A stretch of 64,000 nt of DNA from Cognatiluteimonas telluris (lineage in GTDB: Bacteria > Pseudomonadota > Gammaproteobacteria > Xanthomonadales > Xanthomonadaceae), in assembly GCF_011320095.1 (NCBI RefSeq), contig NZ_JAANOY010000007.1:27360-91359 (forward strand), in the 5' to 3' direction. The notes beneath the pieces are model-generated. The model was given only the letters and a program-made list of their open reading frames with translations, did no database searches and was not told the origin of the DNA. Positions 10,573 through 19,186 of the stretch are shown here, piece after piece. The position numbers and the translations under genes are program-made. Position 1 is the stretch's first letter; each line of letters opens with the position of its first letter.

Positions 10573-11595
10573 TCAGCGGATCTCCGGCATGCCGTGACGC
10601 CACAACAGCGAAAGTTTTCGCGGCATCCATGTGAAACAGCGCCACCAGGATCTTGGCGTCGCGCTGCGTTGGGACTGGATCTCCCGTCGGCGTGCTGACC
10701 ACGCGGCGCGCGTGTCGACGATGCCGGGCAGTATCGGCGAATAAACCTCCAGCCAGAGGCGCGGATCCCGCCGCAGGAGCGCCACGATCGCTCCTTCCGA
10801 GTAAAGCAGGAACAGGTGCACCGCGAACAGCGGCCACATGATCCATCCTGGCGTGCAGACGAGCATGACCAGCGTCTTGTTGCGCTCGCTCAGGCGCCGG
10901 CGCCGGTAGGTGCTCTGCAGCCTGCCGGCGTTGACGCGGTTGCCGCCGAAACTCGCGCCCTGCCGGTGGTGGTAGCCACTCTCGCCGACGACCCGCACCG
11001 GCACCCGGCGCAGCCGTGCCAGGCAGCACAGGTACAGGTCCTCGCCGATCGAATCCATCCACGCCGGAAAGCCGCCGAGGGACTGCCACAGGTCCCGCGG
11101 GATCCACAGGCAGGCGCCGATCACGTAGGCCACGTCGCCGCGCGCGGCATCCAGGTTGGGTACCGGGTTGTAGAACGGATCGAGCAGGCATCCGCGGTCG
11201 ACCAGTGCGCCCGATTCCCAGTCGTACTGCGGCAGGGTCAGGATCCCGTGGCCACCCTCGCGTCGAGCCTGCGACAACAGCGCCCCCAGGGCGCCATCGT
11301 CGAGCGCGGCATCGTTGTTGAGCAGCAGCAGGTACTGGCCGATGGCGACGTCCGCCATCCGGTTGTTCGCGACACAGAATCCGACGTTGTCGGTCGAAGC
11401 GATCACGCGCACGCCGGGGTAGTGCGACTGGAGGAACTGCACGGACGCGTCGGGCGACGCGTCGTCGTGAACGATGATCTCGACATCGCCATCCAGCGCC
11501 TGCGCGAGGACCGACTCGATGCAGTCGCGCAGCAGCGCCTGGCCGTTGTAATTGGCGATGCAGACCGAGACGAGCGGGGATGCGCCCTGGCTCAT
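10573..11595 (-). CDS. GT2 family glycosyltransferase (rhamnosyltransferase-like)
   Basis: The 340-residue GT-A protein begins MSQGASPLVSVCIANYNGQ and has VHDDASPDASVQFL, a LLLNNDAAL donor/metal motif and a late GEDLYLCCLARL segment that contains the probable catalytic acid. The C-terminal part has a hydrophobic stretch (WIMWPLFAVHLFLLY) that may sit on the membrane. The start is taken at 11593-11595, where ATG overlaps the TGA of the epimerase gene. It is the last gene of the chain that starts at pilA. Confidence 0.87.
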   Translation of the reverse strand: MSQGASPLVSVCIANYNGQALLRDCIESVLAQALDGDVEIIVHDDASPDASVQFLQSHYPGVRVIASTDNVGFCVANNRMADVAIGQYLLLLNNDAALDDGALGALLSQARREGGHGILTLPQYDWESGALVDRGCLLDPFYNPVPNLDAARGDVAYVIGACLWIPRDLWQSLGGFPAWMDSIGEDLYLCCLARLRRVPVRVVGESGYHHRQGASFGGNRVNAGRLQSTYRRRRLSERNKTLVMLVCTPGWIMWPLFAVHLFLLYSEGAIVALLRRDPRLWLEVYSPILPGIVDTRAAWSARRREIQSQRSATPRSWWRCFTWMPRKLSLLWRHGMPEIR

Positions 11596-12506
11596 GCCTG
11601 CCGCTGGTGCCAGTCCCAGGTGCGTTCCAGCCCGTCTTCCAACGCCACCGTCGGCGACCACTGCAGCCAGGTCCGCGCGCGGCTGTTGTCCAGGGCGATG
11701 GTGCGGATGTCGATGCTGCGCGCGGGCTGGAACACCCGCTGCAGCGGTCGTCGCGTGACGGCGTCGATGCGGTCGAGCAGATCGTTGAGCTCGATCGCCG
11801 CGCCGGAGGCCAGGTTGCAGGCGTGCGCGCCGGGCGGCAATGGCGCGACAAGCGCGCTGGCCACCGCGGCCACCAGGTCGTCGATGTACAGGAAGTCGCG
11901 GATGCTGTGGCCGTCGCCCAAAACGGACAGCGGCGCCCCGGACAGCGCATGGTCGAAGGCGGTGGCGATGATGCCGAATCCCCGCCTGGGCGCCTGCCCG
12001 GGGCCGTAAACGTTCGATGGCCGGAGGATGGCGGCACCGCCGCCGTACTGGTCGGCCCAGGCGCGGATGAAATATTCGGCGGCTATCTTCCCCGCGGCGT
12101 GGTACGAACGCGGGCGCAGGGCGTCATCCTCGCGCGCCGGCCCGGAGCGGTCGCCATACAGCGTGCCTCCCGAGGAAAGGAACAGCAGGCGCCTGGAGGG
12201 CGCGTCCTGCAGGGCTTCGACCAGCGCGAGCGTGGTGCGCAGGTTGCCATCGAGTTGCGGTTGCGCGGCGCTGCTGCCTGGCGTGCTGGAGGAGGCGGCG
12301 TGCACGACCACGCCGCAGGCGGGCAACCAGCGCGCGAACTGCCCCGGATCGTCCCAGGGCGCAACGACATTGCGGATGCGCGCATGCCCGAATGCGACCG
12401 GCGATCGCGTCGCGGCGATGACGTCGCGGCCGTCGTTGGCGAGTTTGGCGGCCAGGTGGCGGCCGATGAATCCGCCGGCACCCAGCACGAGAACCGCATC
12501 GCTCAT
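11592..12506 (-). CDS. NAD-dependent epimerase/dehydratase (extended SDR), sugar nucleotide modifying
   Basis: The 304-residue protein has the SDR cofactor motif VLGAGGFIGRHLA (GxxGxxG) at the N-terminus, FLSSGGTLYG with the catalytic Ser region, and a YHAAGK catalytic YxxxK motif. ILRPSNVYGPGQ and RDFLYIDDLV are typical of UDP-glucose 4-epimerase-like enzymes. It should convert one nucleotide sugar to another for the neighbouring glycosyltransferases. ATG 12504-12506 overlaps the stop of the GT4 gene; the frame is open a further 18 codons upstream, but those lie inside GT4. The precise substrate is unknown. Confidence 0.88.
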   Translation of the reverse strand: MSDAVLVLGAGGFIGRHLAAKLANDGRDVIAATRSPVAFGHARIRNVVAPWDDPGQFARWLPACGVVVHAASSSTPGSSAAQPQLDGNLRTTLALVEALQDAPSRRLLFLSSGGTLYGDRSGPAREDDALRPRSYHAAGKIAAEYFIRAWADQYGGGAAILRPSNVYGPGQAPRRGFGIIATAFDHALSGAPLSVLGDGHSIRDFLYIDDLVAAVASALVAPLPPGAHACNLASGAAIELNDLLDRIDAVTRRPLQRVFQPARSIDIRTIALDNSRARTWLQWSPTVALEDGLERTWDWHQRQA

Positions 12507-13624
12507 CCCATCGCCTGCTCGAGCAGTTGGTGGTAGAGGGTAACGTAACGCCCGGCGCAATCGTCCCAGGTGCCGATGTCCTGGCGCATGCGCATGCGGC
12601 CACGCTGGCCGAGCGCGCGGTTGGTCGATTCATCGGCCAGCAGTTCGATCGCCGCGAGCGTCTGCTGCGGCGATGCGCACAGGATTCCGCCATCGCCCGT
12701 GCCCAGCAGGTCGTCGTGGGCGGGCAGTCGCGATGCCACGATCGGCAGCCCCGAGGCCAGCGCCTCCAGCATGACCTGGGGCCGGCCTTCCGCATGCCGG
12801 CTCAGCGTGATGAGGCCCTGCGCGCGCGGGAACCAGTCTTCGCGCAGTTCATCCGGCGATGCCGGCCCGTGCCAATGCACCCAGGCGGGCAGCTCGACCT
12901 GCTCCTGCATGGGCCCGAACAGATGCAGCTCCGCATCGCCGTGGGCGAAGGCGGGTGCGGTCCATTCGAACAGCGGACCAAGCTTGTCGCGGGTCAGCCG
13001 CGACACGCAAAGCCACTTCGCGCGGCCTTCGACCGCGGGCATCCGCTCCACTGCGTACCAGCGCGGGTCGATTCCGAAGGCAACGCCGCGCACGAGGGCG
13101 ACGTCGCCGAACCGGGCCTGCAGCTCCGGCACCATCCAGCCGGCATTCGGGCAGATGGCCACGCGGCGGTGGCGGAAGGCGCGGCGCAGTCCCAGCGCCA
13201 CCCCGGGTAGGCGCAGCAGCTGCATGTCGCTTCCCAGGACGGTCACCAGCGCGGGCTTCCGGCCTGACGGCAACGCAAGCGCGTTCTGCAGCCAGTTGAT
13301 GTGGAACAGGTCGGCGTCGCTGCGCCGGAACGCCCGGCGTTGGCGCCAGAGCAGGCCCATGGCGTCGCGGACGCCTCGCATCCGGTGCCGGCGTAGCAGG
13401 TGTGCGATTCCCCCGGCATCCATCAGCCTGCCCAGGAATGCATCGTCACCGGGTGTCGTCGCCCGCTCCACCCGGCCGGACAGCGGTCCGGGCGGACACC
13501 ATGCACGAAGCTGCAACGTTTCCTGCCGCGCCAGCGCCTCGGCGATGCGACGGATGAACACGCCCTTCCAGTCGGACGCGTTGTCCGGATACGAAGTGGC
13601 GGTGAACAGGATGCGCAGGGTCAT
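12503..13624 (-). CDS. GT4 family glycosyltransferase (GT-B fold)
   Basis: A 373-residue GT-B enzyme. The N-domain starts LRILFTATSYPDN; the C-domain shows KWLCVSRLTRDKLG, a LITLSRHAEGRPQVMLEALASGLPIVAS donor-binding stretch with the EGRPQ...E pattern of family GT4, and a helical tail. It starts with ATG 13622-13624 overlapping the TGA of the GT-C gene. Retaining GT4 enzymes use nucleotide sugars in the cytoplasm, so it probably builds the lipid-linked oligosaccharide. Its coupling to the pilA chain suggests a role in the glycan attached by the GT-C enzymes, but this is inference. Confidence 0.87.
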   Translation of the reverse strand: MTLRILFTATSYPDNASDWKGVFIRRIAEALARQETLQLRAWCPPGPLSGRVERATTPGDDAFLGRLMDAGGIAHLLRRHRMRGVRDAMGLLWRQRRAFRRSDADLFHINWLQNALALPSGRKPALVTVLGSDMQLLRLPGVALGLRRAFRHRRVAICPNAGWMVPELQARFGDVALVRGVAFGIDPRWYAVERMPAVEGRAKWLCVSRLTRDKLGPLFEWTAPAFAHGDAELHLFGPMQEQVELPAWVHWHGPASPDELREDWFPRAQGLITLSRHAEGRPQVMLEALASGLPIVASRLPAHDDLLGTGDGGILCASPQQTLAAIELLADESTNRALGQRGRMRMRQDIGTWDDCAGRYVTLYHQLLEQAMG

Positions 13625-15534
13625 TGCCTGGCGCTGCGTTGCAGGCGGCTTTCAAGCCCACGCGCGACGCGCTCGTTGGTGCCGAGCGGTGCACCGGTGG
13701 ACCGCAGTTGCGCGATCTCCCGGCGGGCCTGGTCGTCACGTCCAAGCGCAATGAGCAGCCTGATCCGGTTGCTGCGGTACTGCGCTTCGCGCGGGCGCAG
13801 GGCAATGGCATCGGCCCATAGTTCCAGCGCCGCGTCCGGCCGCCGAAGCACGTTCAACACGTAATCGGCGTGGATGTTGAGCACCTCCGCATTGGGGCCG
13901 TGGCTGGACGCGGCATCGAACATCGCCAGCATCGCAGCGATGGAGAAATCGCATTGCCGATCGCGCGCGCATTGCTCCAGGCTGGCGATCGCCGAGGTTT
14001 CCTGCACGCCGACGGGATCGCGGCGCAGCCGCCCGGTCAGGTCCCGCCACCAGTCGTCGCGCTGCGGCAGGCCCGCCCGCGCCGCCAGCAGCAACAGCGC
14101 GGCGTGCGGGAGGATGCCGCTGCGCGGGAGCGCACGGTCGCGTTCCAGTTCGCGGATGGCCAGGGGCACCATCGGAGAATCCGCCCGGTATCGGGTCGCG
14201 ATCACCAGCAGCCTGCCGTACTCGTACGCCGAACGCGGCGAGTGCGGGTGCTTGGCGGCCTCGGAGGATGCGAAGCGCAGCGGGCTGCTCCATTCGTTCG
14301 CCCGCAGCAGGGTTGTCGTTCCCAGGAACAACAGCCAGGCCACCGTCAGCAGGACGCCGATCCGCCGCGCGCTGTCGCCACGCGGCAGCAGCAACAGCAG
14401 GTCGGCAACCGCGAGGCACACCCCCAGCGAGGCGAAGTAGTTGCGGTGCTCGAAGACCAGCTCCAGCGGCACCACGGTCGCCGTCAGCAACTGCGCGCCG
14501 AGGAACCAGGCGAGGCCCAGCGAGAGCATCGGCCGTCGACGGCGCAGCGCCACCGCCATCGCGGCCAGCAGCGCGAGCGCGACCAGCGCCAGTGCGGTTG
14601 CCGGGGGCTGCCACAGTCCGCGCGAAACCACGATGTCGTCGTGGTACAGGCCCAGCGTGCGCAGCGACGGGAACACGCTCCACTGCAGGTAGTCCATGAC
14701 CACCCGCGCTTCGGTCAACAGGCGCGTGGCGAGGGTGAAGTCGCGTTGGGCGAAGGCGGCGGGCGCCAGCACGTTGGGCAGCAGCCATGCCATTCCCGCC
14801 AGCGCGGGCAGCACCAGGACCAGCGCGAACAGCAACAGCAGGCGCCGGTCACGCCGTCCGGACGCATCCCGCCCGCCGAGCAGGCAGGCCTCCGCGCAGG
14901 CGGCGTAAAGCGGCAGCAGCGCGGCCGACTCCTTGCACAGCAGGCCCAGCGCGGTGCCGGCGACCACGCCGCTGACGATCCGCCATCCGCCCCCCGGCTC
15001 GCCAGCCAGTTGCCGCTGGCGCCCGAGCAGGTAAAGCCACAAGCCGCCGAAGACGAAGACGTGGCTGAGGCTTTCCATGCGCTGCACGACGAACAGCACC
15101 GCCATCAGGTTGATCGGGTGCAGCGCCCATGCCGCCGCCGCGAATCGCGCGGTCCATTCGCGCCGTCGCCGATCGCCGCCTGGATCGGCCAACGCGAACA
15201 GCGTGCCCAGCAATCCCAGCACCAGGCAGGCATTGAGCGCGTGGATCGCGATGTTGGTGAGCTTCATCGGCACCGGATCGGCGCCGGTCAGCGCGTGGTT
15301 CAGTGCGAAGGTGGCCATCGCGAGCGGGCGGTGGCCCAGGCCTGCGTTCGACGAGAACACCGCTGCCGTCCAGGCGTCGCGGTCCCAGCCGGTGACGTGC
15401 AATGCGGTGTTGTTGACGACGTTGGGGTAATCGTCGAACACGAACCCGCCGCCGCGCCCGGGCCAGTACGCCAGCGCGACGAGCGCGACCAGCAGCAGCG
15501 CCGGCCATGCCCTGCGCATCGGCGCGCAGATCAC
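13621..15534 (-). CDS. TMTC-like GT-C membrane glycosyltransferase with C-terminal repeat region (second paralogue)
   Basis: The 637-residue polytopic protein has an acidic pair after the first membrane helix (FVFDDYPNVVNN, Asp34-Asp35), then ALHPINLMAVLFVVQRMESL, LCKESAALLPLY and a FEHRNYFASLG signature. These match in order the layout of TMTC-type GT-C O-glycosyltransferases, where the luminal DD pair is catalytic. About ten membrane helices are followed by a soluble TPR-like tail (ALELWADAIALRP, REAQYRSNRIRLLIALGR). GTG 15534 is chosen for its GGGAGG site 9 nt upstream and overlaps the preceding stop (GTGA); an ATG at 15519 lacks a ribosome site. It probably transfers a polyprenyl-linked sugar to protein, possibly pilin. 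Confidence 0.75.
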   Translation of the reverse strand: MICAPMRRAWPALLLVALVALAYWPGRGGGFVFDDYPNVVNNTALHVTGWDRDAWTAAVFSSNAGLGHRPLAMATFALNHALTGADPVPMKLTNIAIHALNACLVLGLLGTLFALADPGGDRRRREWTARFAAAAWALHPINLMAVLFVVQRMESLSHVFVFGGLWLYLLGRQRQLAGEPGGGWRIVSGVVAGTALGLLCKESAALLPLYAACAEACLLGGRDASGRRDRRLLLLFALVLVLPALAGMAWLLPNVLAPAAFAQRDFTLATRLLTEARVVMDYLQWSVFPSLRTLGLYHDDIVVSRGLWQPPATALALVALALLAAMAVALRRRRPMLSLGLAWFLGAQLLTATVVPLELVFEHRNYFASLGVCLAVADLLLLLPRGDSARRIGVLLTVAWLLFLGTTTLLRANEWSSPLRFASSEAAKHPHSPRSAYEYGRLLVIATRYRADSPMVPLAIRELERDRALPRSGILPHAALLLLAARAGLPQRDDWWRDLTGRLRRDPVGVQETSAIASLEQCARDRQCDFSIAAMLAMFDAASSHGPNAEVLNIHADYVLNVLRRPDAALELWADAIALRPREAQYRSNRIRLLIALGRDDQARREIAQLRSTGAPLGTNERVARGLESRLQRSARQ

Positions 15535-17606
15535 GGTGCCTTGCCTCCCGCCGCCAGATCGTCGTGCATCTTGTGCCGCAACTCCGAGAATTCATGCGGC
15601 CAGTAGCCCTGCCGGTCCAGGACCCACTGGTGCAGCGTGGGCATGTTGAAGCCGTGCGGACGTTGGCGGCGGTGCTGGATCCGGTCGTAGTGGTCGAGCA
15701 GCGCCAGGCCCTGGGCAGGATACCCGGCCGCCGCGAGCCACGCGGATTGCTGCGCGGCCGAAGCAGGCGTCGGCCAGGCATCCAGGGCCTGGCGGAACTG
15801 CCGCAGCGCAGCCGCCCCATCGCCTCGCGACAGTGCCACCCGGCCCAGGATCGCGTGGAGCTGTTGCGAGCGCCCGGGCGCCGCGGCCAGCCGCGGGTTC
15901 GCCAGCGCCGCGCGGGTCCATCGTTCGACCGTGGCGGGCGTCACGCCCGGGCAGCCATGGACCTGCGTCGCATCCAGTACCTGGCCCAGCCACCTGGCCA
16001 TGAGCTGGTCGCCCTCGGTGGCATTGCGCAGGGCGGCGTCGACGGCGGAGATCGTTGCCGGCGTCGGCCCCTGCGCCTGGCAGGTCGCATTGAGGTAATT
16101 CAATGCAAGTTGCAGGTCGTAAGGCTTGCGTTGCCAGGGAGCGGAGAGGATGGCGATTGCCAGGTCGGGGCGAGCGGCATGGATGTCGAACAACGCCTGG
16201 GTCGCGATCGCGCGCGAAGAATCCGGCGTCGTCGCGGCCCACAGTCCGGCCATGCGCGGCTGGTCGGCCCACAGCGTGGTGCGCTGCCAGGTCGTGGCGG
16301 CGAGCAGCCCGAGGATGGCCAGGGCGACGCTGGCGCGCAGCGCGACCGGGACGCGCCAGCGCACGATCGCGCGCGCCAGTGGCCATCCCAGCAACATCGC
16401 CGGCAGGTAGTTGCGATGCTCGAAGTAAAGCTCCAGCGGGATCGTGGTGGATTCCAGCAGGTGGCCGGCGAAGAAGAACAACACCGCGGCCGCCAGTGCC
16501 GGCGCGCGCCGGCGCAGCGCGAACCCCGCCCCGACCAGGGCGATGATCGCCAGCATCGCCGGCAGCGTCGTCCATGGCCTGAGCAGGCCCGTGCTCCACG
16601 GGTAACCGTCGTTGTAGACGCCGGTGGAAAGTACGTGCGGCACGATCAGCACGCGCAGGTAGTCCAGCAGCACGCGCGGCTCGGTCAGCACGCGCTCGCC
16701 GATCGTCCAGGGGCGCATCGCCAGCGGTTGCGACCATTGCCCAAGCCTGGACAGCACGTAGCCGAAGAGCGCCAGTGCGGGCAGGACCAGCAACAGCCAG
16801 CGCAGGCGCCTGGCCAGCGGCGAGCCGGTGCGCTCGCGGTACACGGTCGCCTCCAGCGTCAGGGCCAGCAGCGGCAACAGCGCGCCATTAGCCTTGCAGA
16901 GCACCGCCAGGATCGTCCCCAGGACGATGCCACCGAGCATCCACGCGGTTCCCGCACGAGGCGCCTGCGCGACCAGCGAGCGGCCCCGGCTCCAGGCCAG
17001 CAATCCGAGCAGGACGAACGTGGTGGCAAGCACCGCCTCGCGCTGCACGACGTAGAGGGTGGTGGAGACGAACAGCGGATGCAGCGACCACGCCCCCGCG
17101 GCGAGAAGGGCCGCCAGATCGACCCGCCAACGCGTCGCAATCGCCGGCGATCCGGTCGGTTGGCCCTTGGCCGCCGGGATGGCGGCACCGGCGCCATTGC
17201 CGGGTGCGCGCAGCGCGGTGGCCCCACCGGCAGCCGCGCCATCGGCCGAGGCCAGGCGCCGGCCCAGCTGGCGCAGCAGCGCGTAAAGCACGGTCGCATT
17301 GGCCAGGTGCAACAGCACGTTGGTGCGCAGGAACGGGCGTGGATCGGCCGGCCAGTCCCGCGCATCGACCAGGAAACTCAGCAGGGCGAGGGGTCGCCCG
17401 GTCGGATCGGCACTGCCGGAGGTGATGTAGCGCCAGAAAGTCGCCCAGTCGTCGACGCGGCCACTCGCGCCGAGGGCGTCGAGGTTGGGGAAGTCGTCGA
17501 ACAGGAAGCCCCCCGACAGGCCGGGCAGGTAGACCCACCAGGCGATGGCGAGCAGTCCGAGCAGCCCGAGCAGGGGCCAGCGGAAGCGAAGCGCATTGGG
17601 TGTCAT
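15531..17606 (-). CDS. TMTC-like GT-C membrane glycosyltransferase (first paralogue, next to pilA)
   Basis: The 691-residue polytopic protein is a paralogue of the next gene. After the first helix comes GGFLFDDFPNLD (Asp37-Asp38). Then SLHPLFVSTTLYVVQREAVL, LCKANGALLPLLAL and FEHRNYLPAML follow in the same order, and a helical repeat-like C-terminal part (ALSRGDGAAALRQFRQALDAWP) closes it. The predicted active site faces the periplasm, where pilin is presented. The start, ATG 17604-17606, lies 20 nt after the pilA terminator stem, with GAGTGG as ribosome site. The frame is open 67 codons further, but those run through pilA and its terminator. The pilin-glycosylation role is inferred from position. 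Confidence 0.75.
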   Translation of the reverse strand: MTPNALRFRWPLLGLLGLLAIAWWVYLPGLSGGFLFDDFPNLDALGASGRVDDWATFWRYITSGSADPTGRPLALLSFLVDARDWPADPRPFLRTNVLLHLANATVLYALLRQLGRRLASADGAAAGGATALRAPGNGAGAAIPAAKGQPTGSPAIATRWRVDLAALLAAGAWSLHPLFVSTTLYVVQREAVLATTFVLLGLLAWSRGRSLVAQAPRAGTAWMLGGIVLGTILAVLCKANGALLPLLALTLEATVYRERTGSPLARRLRWLLLVLPALALFGYVLSRLGQWSQPLAMRPWTIGERVLTEPRVLLDYLRVLIVPHVLSTGVYNDGYPWSTGLLRPWTTLPAMLAIIALVGAGFALRRRAPALAAAVLFFFAGHLLESTTIPLELYFEHRNYLPAMLLGWPLARAIVRWRVPVALRASVALAILGLLAATTWQRTTLWADQPRMAGLWAATTPDSSRAIATQALFDIHAARPDLAIAILSAPWQRKPYDLQLALNYLNATCQAQGPTPATISAVDAALRNATEGDQLMARWLGQVLDATQVHGCPGVTPATVERWTRAALANPRLAAAPGRSQQLHAILGRVALSRGDGAAALRQFRQALDAWPTPASAAQQSAWLAAAGYPAQGLALLDHYDRIQHRRQRPHGFNMPTLHQWVLDRQGYWPHEFSELRHKMHDDLAAGGKAP

Positions 17607-17616
17607 TTGGCCACTC

Positions 17617-17643
17617 AAAAAAGAAAGGGCCGCGTTGCGGCCC
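17617..17643 (-). terminator. Rho-independent terminator of pilA
   Basis: A perfect 7-bp stem (17627-17633 with 17637-17643) closes a 3-nt loop and is followed on the minus strand by a T-rich run (TTTCTTTTTT, 17626-17617). It sits 24 bp after the pilA stop and 11 bp before the next start codon, so it should give abundant short pilA mRNA and limited read-through into the glycosylation genes. Confidence 0.85.
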
Positions 17644-17667
17644 CTTCCAGTCCAAGGTAGCTGGCGA

Positions 17668-18105
17668 TCAGTCGCAGCTGCTCGGGACCCACTTCTGCGG
17701 GAGGGTGTTCTTCTTGCAGCGCCACTCGATGCTGCCCTCGTGGGTGATGGCCGAGAAGACCAGGATCGACGCAGCGGTGATCTTGGTGTTGGCCTTCGGG
17801 CCGCCATAGTAGGCGTAGATCTTGCCGTCGACGACGCCGACGTCGATCTTCGACACGTAGCTGCCCGAGATCGAGGTGTTGGTCGCCAGGCCCGCCGAGG
17901 CGTTGGTGTCCGGCCAGTGGCCGTTGTTCTGGTAGAACTCGGCCATCGCCGTCTTGACGCCGTCGGACAGCGCCGAACCTTCCGAGACCTGCGAGCGGAT
18001 CACGTAGTCCTGGTACTGGCTGATGGCGATCGCCGCGAGGATCGCGATGATGGCCACCACGATCATCAGTTCGATCAGGGTGAAGCCTTTCTGGAGCTTT
18101 TTCAT
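17668..18105 (-). CDS. pilA: Type IV major pilin PilA
   Basis: A 145-residue prepilin. The leader MKKLQKG is cut before Phe by PilD-type peptidase, giving the mature N-terminus [20 protein letters not shown] with Glu5. The C-terminal half holds two cysteines (WRCKKN and SSCD, residues about 129 and 144) that can form the pilin disulfide loop. Ser/Thr-rich stretches such as NTSISGS offer possible O-glycosylation sites. The ATG at 18103-18105 has AGGGGA 6-9 nt upstream. The gene has its own sigma-54 promoter and terminator, and five sugar-transfer genes follow on the same strand. Confidence 0.96.
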   Translation of the reverse strand: MKKLQKGFTLIELMIVVAIIAILAAIAISQYQDYVIRSQVSEGSALSDGVKTAMAEFYQNNGHWPDTNASAGLATNTSISGSYVSKIDVGVVDGKIYAYYGGPKANTKITAASILVFSAITHEGSIEWRCKKNTLPQKWVPSSCD

Positions 18106-18204
18106 GGTGTATCCCCTAGGAGTGATTTGAACTTCACGTGCCGACGCGGCCGGCCTTCCGGATCCGTCGGTTGCCGTGCTTGATGGCACGTGCAGGAAAT
18201 CATA

Positions 18205-18220
18205 CGCACGTCGCGTGCCA
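18205..18220 (-). promoter_or_regulatory. Sigma-54 (RpoN) promoter of pilA
   Basis: On the minus strand 18220-18205 reads TGGCACG-N4-GTGCG, with GG and GC exactly 10 nt apart, against consensus TGGCACG-N4-TTGCW (one mismatch in the -12 block). Transcription would start about 12 nt further on, leaving a leader of around 85-90 nt before pilA. PilR, a sigma-54 activator, is encoded 1.1 kb away, in line with PilSR control of pilA in Pseudomonas and Xanthomonas. Confidence 0.8.
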
Positions 18221-18388
18221 ATGCGGACAGGAAGGGATTCAGGATTGCCCGGTTTTCCAAAGTGGGCGGCCGGTTCCAGATACCGCAATTGAAGTGACGC
18301 GCCGCCTGCCAGGAATAGTCACAAAGTGACGATTTTAGTCAATTCAACCCCGGGACTCCGGCCAGCCGGTGGCTGCTACTGTCTGCGC

Positions 18389-19162
18389 ATGAAGCCCGCC
18401 ACCGCCCTTGCCTGCCTGATGGTGCTGGCCGGCTGTCATTCCCGCAGCGATCCAGGCCCCTTCCGCCTGGGAGCGGCCACGATCGAGCCCGTCCAGTCGA
18501 ATCCATGGCGGGCGCTGCTCTATCGCAAGCCGGTGTTGTTGACCTTCGACGATGGTCCCCAGGACCTGGTGGCCGACCGGAGGATCCTGGCGGCACTCTC
18601 ACGCCACCACGCGCGCGCGCTGTGGCTGGTCACGTGCAAGCGGCTGGACCCGGCGATGGATCCGCAGGCGTCGGAACATCGCGTCGCGCTGGAGGAAATC
18701 GTCGCCAGGGGACATCTGATCGGCAACCACGGTTACTCGCATCTGGACCTGCGCCGGCTGGAGCCAGGCGCGATGGCGCACGAAATCGTCGGGTGCTCGG
18801 ACCTCATCGCGCAGCTCACCGGCCGCAGGCCGCGGTACTTCCGCCCGCCATTCGGCGCGCATTCGCCGGCGGTTGACCGGATGGTCGAAGCCGACGGCAT
18901 GCAGCTGCTGCTATGGAGCGGAAACTCGTACGACAGCCTGCTGGCGGACTTCAAGCGGCATCCGCGCGCCTATGTCGATTACGTCCGCCTGCATCCGGGC
19001 ATGGATGCCGCCTTGACCGCAACACCGGGCGACGTCCTGCTGTTCCACGACTATCCCAACACCGCGCTCGCCATCGATGGCTTCATGACGCGGCTGGAAC
19101 GGCGGGACTTCCAGTTCGTGCTGCCCGACCATGGCGACGCCGCCGGCAACCAGGCGCGCTAG
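18389..19162 (+). CDS. Polysaccharide deacetylase family lipoprotein (carbohydrate esterase 4)
   Basis: The 257-residue product starts with a lipoprotein signal (MKPATALACLMVLAGC, cysteine at residue 16). The NodB domain follows with all main motifs: TFDDGP (motif 1), HLIGNHGYSH (HxxxxH metal ligands), RPPFGAH (motif 3), LLWSGNSYD and a late LLFHD. Such enzymes remove acetyl groups from N-acetylated glycans such as peptidoglycan or surface polysaccharide. It is a single plus-strand gene between pilA and pilR, divergent from pilA and convergent with pilR. Whether it edits the pilus-linked glycan or the cell wall is unknown. The ATG 18389 start is set by the signal peptide. Confidence 0.88.
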   Translation: MKPATALACLMVLAGCHSRSDPGPFRLGAATIEPVQSNPWRALLYRKPVLLTFDDGPQDLVADRRILAALSRHHARALWLVTCKRLDPAMDPQASEHRVALEEIVARGHLIGNHGYSHLDLRRLEPGAMAHEIVGCSDLIAQLTGRRPRYFRPPFGAHSPAVDRMVEADGMQLLLWSGNSYDSLLADFKRHPRAYVDYVRLHPGMDAALTATPGDVLLFHDYPNTALAIDGFMTRLERRDFQFVLPDHGDAAGNQAR

Positions 19163-19186
19163 GCACCTGCGAAGGCGGGCGGGCCA

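Noticed and set aside
13870..17660. Long plus-strand open frames opposite the two GT-C genes
   Set aside because: Composition is Arg/Gln/His/Ala-rich without domains; the minus strand carries the membrane proteins.
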